A model generated the notes under the pieces. That model searched no databases. It was not told the origin of the DNA and saw only the letters and a list, made by a program, of their open reading frames with translations. From an uncultured Lysobacterales bacterium (GTDB lineage: Bacteria > Pseudomonadota > Gammaproteobacteria > Xanthomonadales > Xanthomonadaceae): a stretch of 12,770 nucleotides of DNA. Position 1 is the stretch's first letter. The number at the start of each line of letters is the position of its first letter. The DNA lies in contig CAMPJI010000068.1 in NCBI GenBank assembly GCA_946886865.1, forward strand, positions 1 to 12,770, in the 5' to 3' direction. This document shows, one piece after another, positions 8,675 to 12,770 of this stretch. Made by a program: the position numbers and the translations under genes.

Positions 8675-9379
8675 ATGGCGCCGTCCGACCGGCAGCCGCG
8701 GGCGCCGCTGAGGATCGCGGTGCTTGCGTCGGGTCGCGGCAGCAACCTCCAGGCGATCCTCGACGCGATTGCCGCCGGCGTCCTTGATGCGACGGTGGCC
8801 GGCGTGTTCTCCGACAAGGCGCGCGCACCGGTGCTGGATCGCGCGCGCGCGGCCGGAATCGAGGCGAACGCACTGCTGCCGCGTGAGTTCCCCAACCGGC
8901 TGGCATTCGACGCCGCGATGTTCGACGCCGTCGAACACGCCGCGCCTGACCTGGTGGTCTGCGCCGGCTTCATGCGGTTGATCAGTGAACCGCAGGTCAC
9001 GCGCATGGCCGGTCGAATGGTCAACATCCACCCCTCGCTGCTGCCCGCCTTCAAGGGGCTGCACACGCACCAGCAGGCACTGGACGCGGGCGTGACCGAA
9101 CACGGCGCCAGCGTGCACTTCGTCACCCCCGAACTGGATGGCGGCCCGATCATCGCGCAGGCGCGCGTCCCGGTGCTGGCGGGCGACGACGCGGACCGCC
9201 TGGCGGCGCGCGTGCTCGAGCGCGAGCACCCGCTGCTCGTGGAGGTATTGCGTGGATTTGCCGCCGGCCGCTTCGCGCTGGAAGGCGGCCGTGTCAGCGT
9301 CGACGGCATGGCGATACACGCGCCGTTGCAACTGGGTCTGGACAATGCGCTGACACCCGCACCCCACCCCGTGGCTTGA
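8675..9379 (+). CDS. purN: Phosphoribosylglycinamide formyltransferase PurN
   Basis: PurN transfers a formyl group from 10-formyltetrahydrofolate to glycinamide ribonucleotide, the third step of purine synthesis. The 234-residue product shows the phosphate-binding ASGRGSNLQAI (18-28), the substrate block VVCAGFMRL (94-102), and the catalytic MVNIHPSLLPAFKG (115-128) with N117 and H119. D155 in TPELDGGPII completes the Asn/His/Asp set known from E. coli PurN (N106, H108, D144). It runs about 20 residues past the E. coli enzyme, split between a short N-terminal extension and a C-terminal tail. The ATG at 8675 is 3 nt after the purM stop with no clear ribosome site, so translation is probably coupled to purM. 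The stop TGA overlaps the next ATG by one base (TGATG). Confidence 0.96.
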   Translation: MAPSDRQPRAPLRIAVLASGRGSNLQAILDAIAAGVLDATVAGVFSDKARAPVLDRARAAGIEANALLPREFPNRLAFDAAMFDAVEHAAPDLVVCAGFMRLISEPQVTRMAGRMVNIHPSLLPAFKGLHTHQQALDAGVTEHGASVHFVTPELDGGPIIAQARVPVLAGDDADRLAARVLEREHPLLVEVLRGFAAGRFALEGGRVSVDGMAIHAPLQLGLDNALTPAPHPVA

Positions 9380-10230
9380 TGACCCGCAGATTCCGACGGC
9401 TGTCCCGATCCTTCGCTGATTTTCCCGCGCAACCGCGTCCCCGTCGCTGGGGTCTGGCGCTGGCACTGGTGGGGGCGATGGCCCTGCCTGGGTCGCTGCT
9501 GGCCCAGACGAACGGAAACGCCGAGTCCGTGGCGGGCGCAGAAGCGCCGAACGAAGCGCTCGCCGACGCCCCGATGCCGCTGGAGGCGTTCGTCGCCCGT
9601 TACACGGTCACCAACGGCGGACGCGCGCTGGGCGAGGCCACGCTGCAGCTGGTGCGGCAGGCGCCACGCTGGCGGGTCGATCTCACCATGAGCGGCACCG
9701 GCCTGTTCAGGCTGGCCGGCATCAACGCCGAGCAGAGCACGCTGTTCGAGGACCTCGGCGAAACTTACCGCCCGCTGAGCCAGGCGACCGTCCGGAAAAC
9801 GCTGTTCACGCGGAAGAAAACCGTGGGCACCTACGATTGGCGGTCTCGCAGTGCCCGCTGGACCGGTGATGTGAAGGATGAGCGCCGCGCGCCGGTCGCC
9901 CTGCAGGACGGCGACATGAGCGGGTTGCTGATCAACCTGGCGGTCATCCGCGACGCCGCGCCGGGCCGTACGCTGCGCTACCGCTATGTCGACAACGGAC
10001 GCGTGCGCGAGCACCGGTACGCCGTTGCCGAGGAGCTCGAGCCCATCTCGGTGGGCGAGCTGCGTTACAACGCCATGCGTGTTTCGCGTATCGAGGACGC
10101 GAACGCGCAAGGCGACGAAACCGTGATCTGGGTCGCCAGTGGCGTGCCCACGCCGATCCGCATGCTCCAACGCGAGGACGGCGAAGACACCTACGACCTG
10201 CGCCTGACCGAATACCAAGGAGTCCAGTAG
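9379..10230 (+). CDS. DUF3108 domain-containing exported protein (first copy)
   Basis: This is a 283-residue exported protein of unknown function. The N-terminus has an unusually long, Arg-rich leader (about 23 residues), then a hydrophobic core (24-36) and a probable cleavage site at LLA|Q near 42. A short low-complexity linker (44-68) precedes the DUF3108 domain, which begins at FVARYTVTNGG (71-81). The best conserved stretch, shared with the next gene, runs from YDW (152-154) through WTGDV (161-165), GDMSGLLINLAVIRD (178-192) and LRYRYVDNGRV (199-209). A second shared block near the end contains PTPIRMLQRE (257-266). The ATG overlaps the purN stop by one base; a TTG one codon earlier is less likely. 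A gene of this family also follows purN in Pseudomonas, from memory. A periplasmic or outer-membrane role is inferred only from the signal peptide. Confidence 0.82.
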   Translation: MTRRFRRLSRSFADFPAQPRPRRWGLALALVGAMALPGSLLAQTNGNAESVAGAEAPNEALADAPMPLEAFVARYTVTNGGRALGEATLQLVRQAPRWRVDLTMSGTGLFRLAGINAEQSTLFEDLGETYRPLSQATVRKTLFTRKKTVGTYDWRSRSARWTGDVKDERRAPVALQDGDMSGLLINLAVIRDAAPGRTLRYRYVDNGRVREHRYAVAEELEPISVGELRYNAMRVSRIEDANAQGDETVIWVASGVPTPIRMLQREDGEDTYDLRLTEYQGVQ

Positions 10231-10932
10231 ATGACCCGAACCACCACGAGCCCCGTCGCCCGACGTCCGCTGGCCGCCCTGGCCGCCGCCGTCGCCCTGT
10301 GCTTTGCCACGCCGGCGTTGGCGGTCGAACCGTTCACCGCCGACTACCAGGCCAGCTACATGGGCATGCAGGCCAACGGCAAGATGACGCTGGAGTCGGC
10401 CGGACAGAACCGCTGGCGCTACAGCCTCAACATCAAGAACTCGCTGGCCGACCTGTCGCAGAGCACCGTGTTCGAGGTGAGCGAAGGCCAGTGGCGCCCG
10501 CTGTCGAGCACCGACTCCAGCCAGGTGCTGGTCAAGAAGCAGGACAAGAACGCGACCTACGACTGGTCCAGTGGCGTGGCCAGCTGGACCGGCGACGTCA
10601 AGGCCGACCGCGCCGGCCCGATCAAGCTCAAGGCCGGCGATATGGACGCGTTGCTGATCAACCTGGCGATCGTGCGCGACGTCGAGGCCGGCAAGCCGCT
10701 GCGCTACCGCATGGTCGACGACGGCCGCGTCAAGCAGCTCAACTATTCGGTGGCCGGCCAGGAGTCGATCACCGTGGGGGGCAAATCGCACCAGGCCACC
10801 AAGGTCGTCAATACCGACGGCGACAAGCAGACCATTGCATGGGTCGTGGATGGCATGCCGGTGCCGGCGCGCATCCTGCAGCGCGAGGAAGGCAAGGACG
10901 CGCTGGACTTGCGGGTGCAGGCGGTGCGCTGA
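10231..10932 (+). CDS. DUF3108 domain-containing exported protein (second copy)
   Basis: This is a 233-residue exported protein, a clear paralogue of the gene just upstream. The signal peptide has a basic and Thr-rich start, a hydrophobic core (13-26) and an ALA|V cleavage site at 31. The DUF3108 domain starts at FTADYQASYMG (35-45). Blocks shared with the first copy are YDW (110-112), SWTGDVKADR (118-127), GDMDALLINLAIVRD (136-150), LRYRMVDDGRV (157-167) and PVPARILQRE (210-219). It lacks the linker found in the first copy and is richer in Lys, where that copy is richer in Arg. The ATG directly follows the upstream TAG; AAGGAG (10217-10222) lies 8 nt before it and is the strongest ribosome site in the operon, suggesting good expression. 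It is the last gene before the intrinsic terminator. Function is unknown. Confidence 0.83.
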   Translation: MTRTTTSPVARRPLAALAAAVALCFATPALAVEPFTADYQASYMGMQANGKMTLESAGQNRWRYSLNIKNSLADLSQSTVFEVSEGQWRPLSSTDSSQVLVKKQDKNATYDWSSGVASWTGDVKADRAGPIKLKAGDMDALLINLAIVRDVEAGKPLRYRMVDDGRVKQLNYSVAGQESITVGGKSHQATKVVNTDGDKQTIAWVVDGMPVPARILQREEGKDALDLRVQAVR

Positions 10933-10982
10933 CACCCGCGCCCGCCGGCTGCTCGCCAGACCGGAACACGCCCCGAAGACAA

Positions 10983-11011
10983 GGGCCCGCGCATGCGGGC
11001 CCCTTTTTTTT
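10983..11011 (+). terminator. Strong intrinsic terminator of the purMN operon
   Basis: GGGCCCGC (10983-10990) pairs with GCGGGCCC (10995-11002) around a GCAT loop, followed by C and eight T residues (11004-11011). It starts 50 nt after the last DUF3108 stop. Read on the minus strand, the same stem is followed by TTGTCTT, so it may also weakly end murA transcription. The rest of 10933-11061 shows nothing further. Confidence 0.93.
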
Positions 11012-11061
11012 ACGGCCCGCGAAGGCGGACGCGTCTCTTCAACCGGCGACAGCAGGCACCG

Positions 11062-12420
<1,359 letters not shown>

Positions 12421-12663
12421 TCAGGCAGCGGGCGTGCCGGCTTCCTGGGGCGTCAACGTCTTCAGTGCCAGCGCGTGGATCTCGCCCCCCATGCGCTCGC
12501 CCAGGGTTGCGTAGACGAGGCGGTGGCGGGCCAGCGGCAGCTTGCCGGTAAAGGCCTCGGCGACGACGGTAGCTTCAAAGTGCACGCCATCGTCGCCCTG
12601 CACGTCGGCGCGCGCGCCGGGCAGGCCCTGCTCGATGAGATGCTTGATGGTGTCTGCGTTCAA
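12421..12663 (-). CDS. ibaG: BolA family protein, IbaG-like
   Basis: This 80-residue cytoplasmic protein belongs to the BolA family, whose members bind monothiol glutaredoxins and [2Fe-2S] clusters and are linked to envelope or acid stress. The core is complete: GDDGVHFEATVVAEAFTG (23-40), HRLVYATLG (47-55) and the invariant EIHALALKTLTPQE (61-74) with H63, the histidine expected to bind the cluster. The position just upstream of murA matches E. coli ibaG (yrbA), so I favour IbaG over BolA itself. The start codon is TTG at 12663; no ATG or GTG occurs in frame upstream before the reading turns unlikely, and the next Met (residue 58) is too late. Only a weak CGGA lies upstream as a ribosome site. 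No mla genes are visible beyond it within the window, unlike the E. coli order. Confidence 0.9.
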   Translation of the reverse strand: MNADTIKHLIEQGLPGARADVQGDDGVHFEATVVAEAFTGKLPLARHRLVYATLGERMGGEIHALALKTLTPQEAGTPAA

Positions 12664-12693
12664 GGGGCAATCCGGAGTGGGGTGAATGCATCG

Positions 12694-12724
12694 GCAACGG
12701 CCCGCCCCGGGGACGGGCCATTGC
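12694..12724. promoter_or_regulatory. Inverted repeat upstream of the bolA-like gene and beside a promoter-like box
   Basis: GGCCCG (12699-12704) pairs with CGGGCC (12714-12719); beyond one mismatched pair (12698/12720), GCAA (12694-12697) pairs with TTGC (12721-12724). That gives ten paired positions per arm around a 9-nt centre. The dyad ends 3 nt before a TAAAAT box (12728) and covers its expected -35 region, so an operator is plausible. On the minus strand it could form a hairpin in the bolA-like gene's leader. Confidence 0.4.
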
Positions 12725-12727
12725 GCG

Positions 12728-12733
12728 TAAAAT
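12728..12733 (+). promoter_or_regulatory. Putative -10 box for a plus-strand gene beyond the right edge
   Basis: TAAAAT followed by CG repeats the purM promoter context (TAAAATCG in both places). Transcription would start near 12740 and run out of the window. The last 37 bases are too short to identify a gene; an ATG at 12766 has no ribosome site before it. Confidence 0.4.
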
Positions 12734-12770
12734 CGAGCGCTTAGCCTAGCGGAACCCGGCCTTGAATGGT

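Noticed and set aside
7951..10935. A 994-codon minus-strand open frame antisense to purM, purN and both DUF3108 genes, and an 829-codon one at 6977-9466
   Set aside because: Their translations are low-complexity Arg/Ala/His/Gln-rich without any recognisable domain. Such frames are expected opposite high-GC genes with strong third-position bias, and the sense strand carries well-conserved proteins.
12762..12770. Start of a gene (TTG or ATG) at the right edge
   Set aside because: Only two or three codons are visible and there is no ribosome site, so no coding call can be supported. A kdsD-type gene would fit a half-remembered Xanthomonas gene order, but nothing here shows it.

Overview
The window is a high-GC (estimated around 70% by eye) chromosomal housekeeping segment of a gammaproteobacterium. 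The most likely source is a Xanthomonadaceae member such as Lysobacter, Luteimonas or a relative. Support for this is the codon bias (long antisense shadow ORFs everywhere), the gene content and order (perM, hda, purM, purN; ibaG-murA; amgK-murU), and TAnnnT -10-like boxes close to start codons. I saw no mobile element, CRISPR array, tRNA, rRNA or phage gene.

Layout. At the left edge is a truncated minus-strand gene for a secreted ComEA-type helix-hairpin-helix protein (1-323). It diverges from an M20 metallodipeptidase gene (553-2043) across a 229-bp region holding a strong 23-bp dyad. Next come a small orphan GlsB/YeaQ-type membrane protein (2147-2395) with tandem hairpins behind it, and the two-gene amgK-murU unit (2621-4343), which recycles cell-wall N-acetylmuramic acid to UDP-MurNAc. 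Converging on murU is a minus-strand operon read DUF2066 protein, then perM, then hda (7440 down to 4410), with 1-nt and 4-nt gene overlaps. Divergent from it is the plus-strand operon purM-purN-DUF3108-DUF3108 (7604-10932). It ends in a textbook intrinsic terminator (10983-11011) placed between it and the converging murA gene. murA (12318 down to 11062) follows an ibaG/bolA-like gene (12663 down to 12421). The right edge holds a dyad and a TAAAAT box that probably belong to an unseen plus-strand gene.

How the genes relate. AmgK and MurU supply UDP-MurNAc by salvage, while MurA starts the de novo route to the same product, so the window carries both entries to peptidoglycan precursor synthesis. 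PurM and PurN catalyse two steps of IMP synthesis. Hda acts in DnaA inactivation at the replication clamp. The hda, perM, purM and purN genes also lie near one another in E. coli, so this is an old neighbourhood. Here it also carries three uncharacterised exported proteins: one DUF2066 and two tandemly duplicated DUF3108.

I did not find a clear new multi-gene system. The most unusual signals are non-coding. A 10-bp motif occurs in mirrored orientation exactly 17 nt upstream of both divergent start codons of the purM/DUF2066 region. There is a near-perfect 23-bp dyad in the comEA/M20 intergenic region and a dyad next to the last promoter-like box. The tandem DUF3108 duplication behind purN is the main protein-level point of interest.
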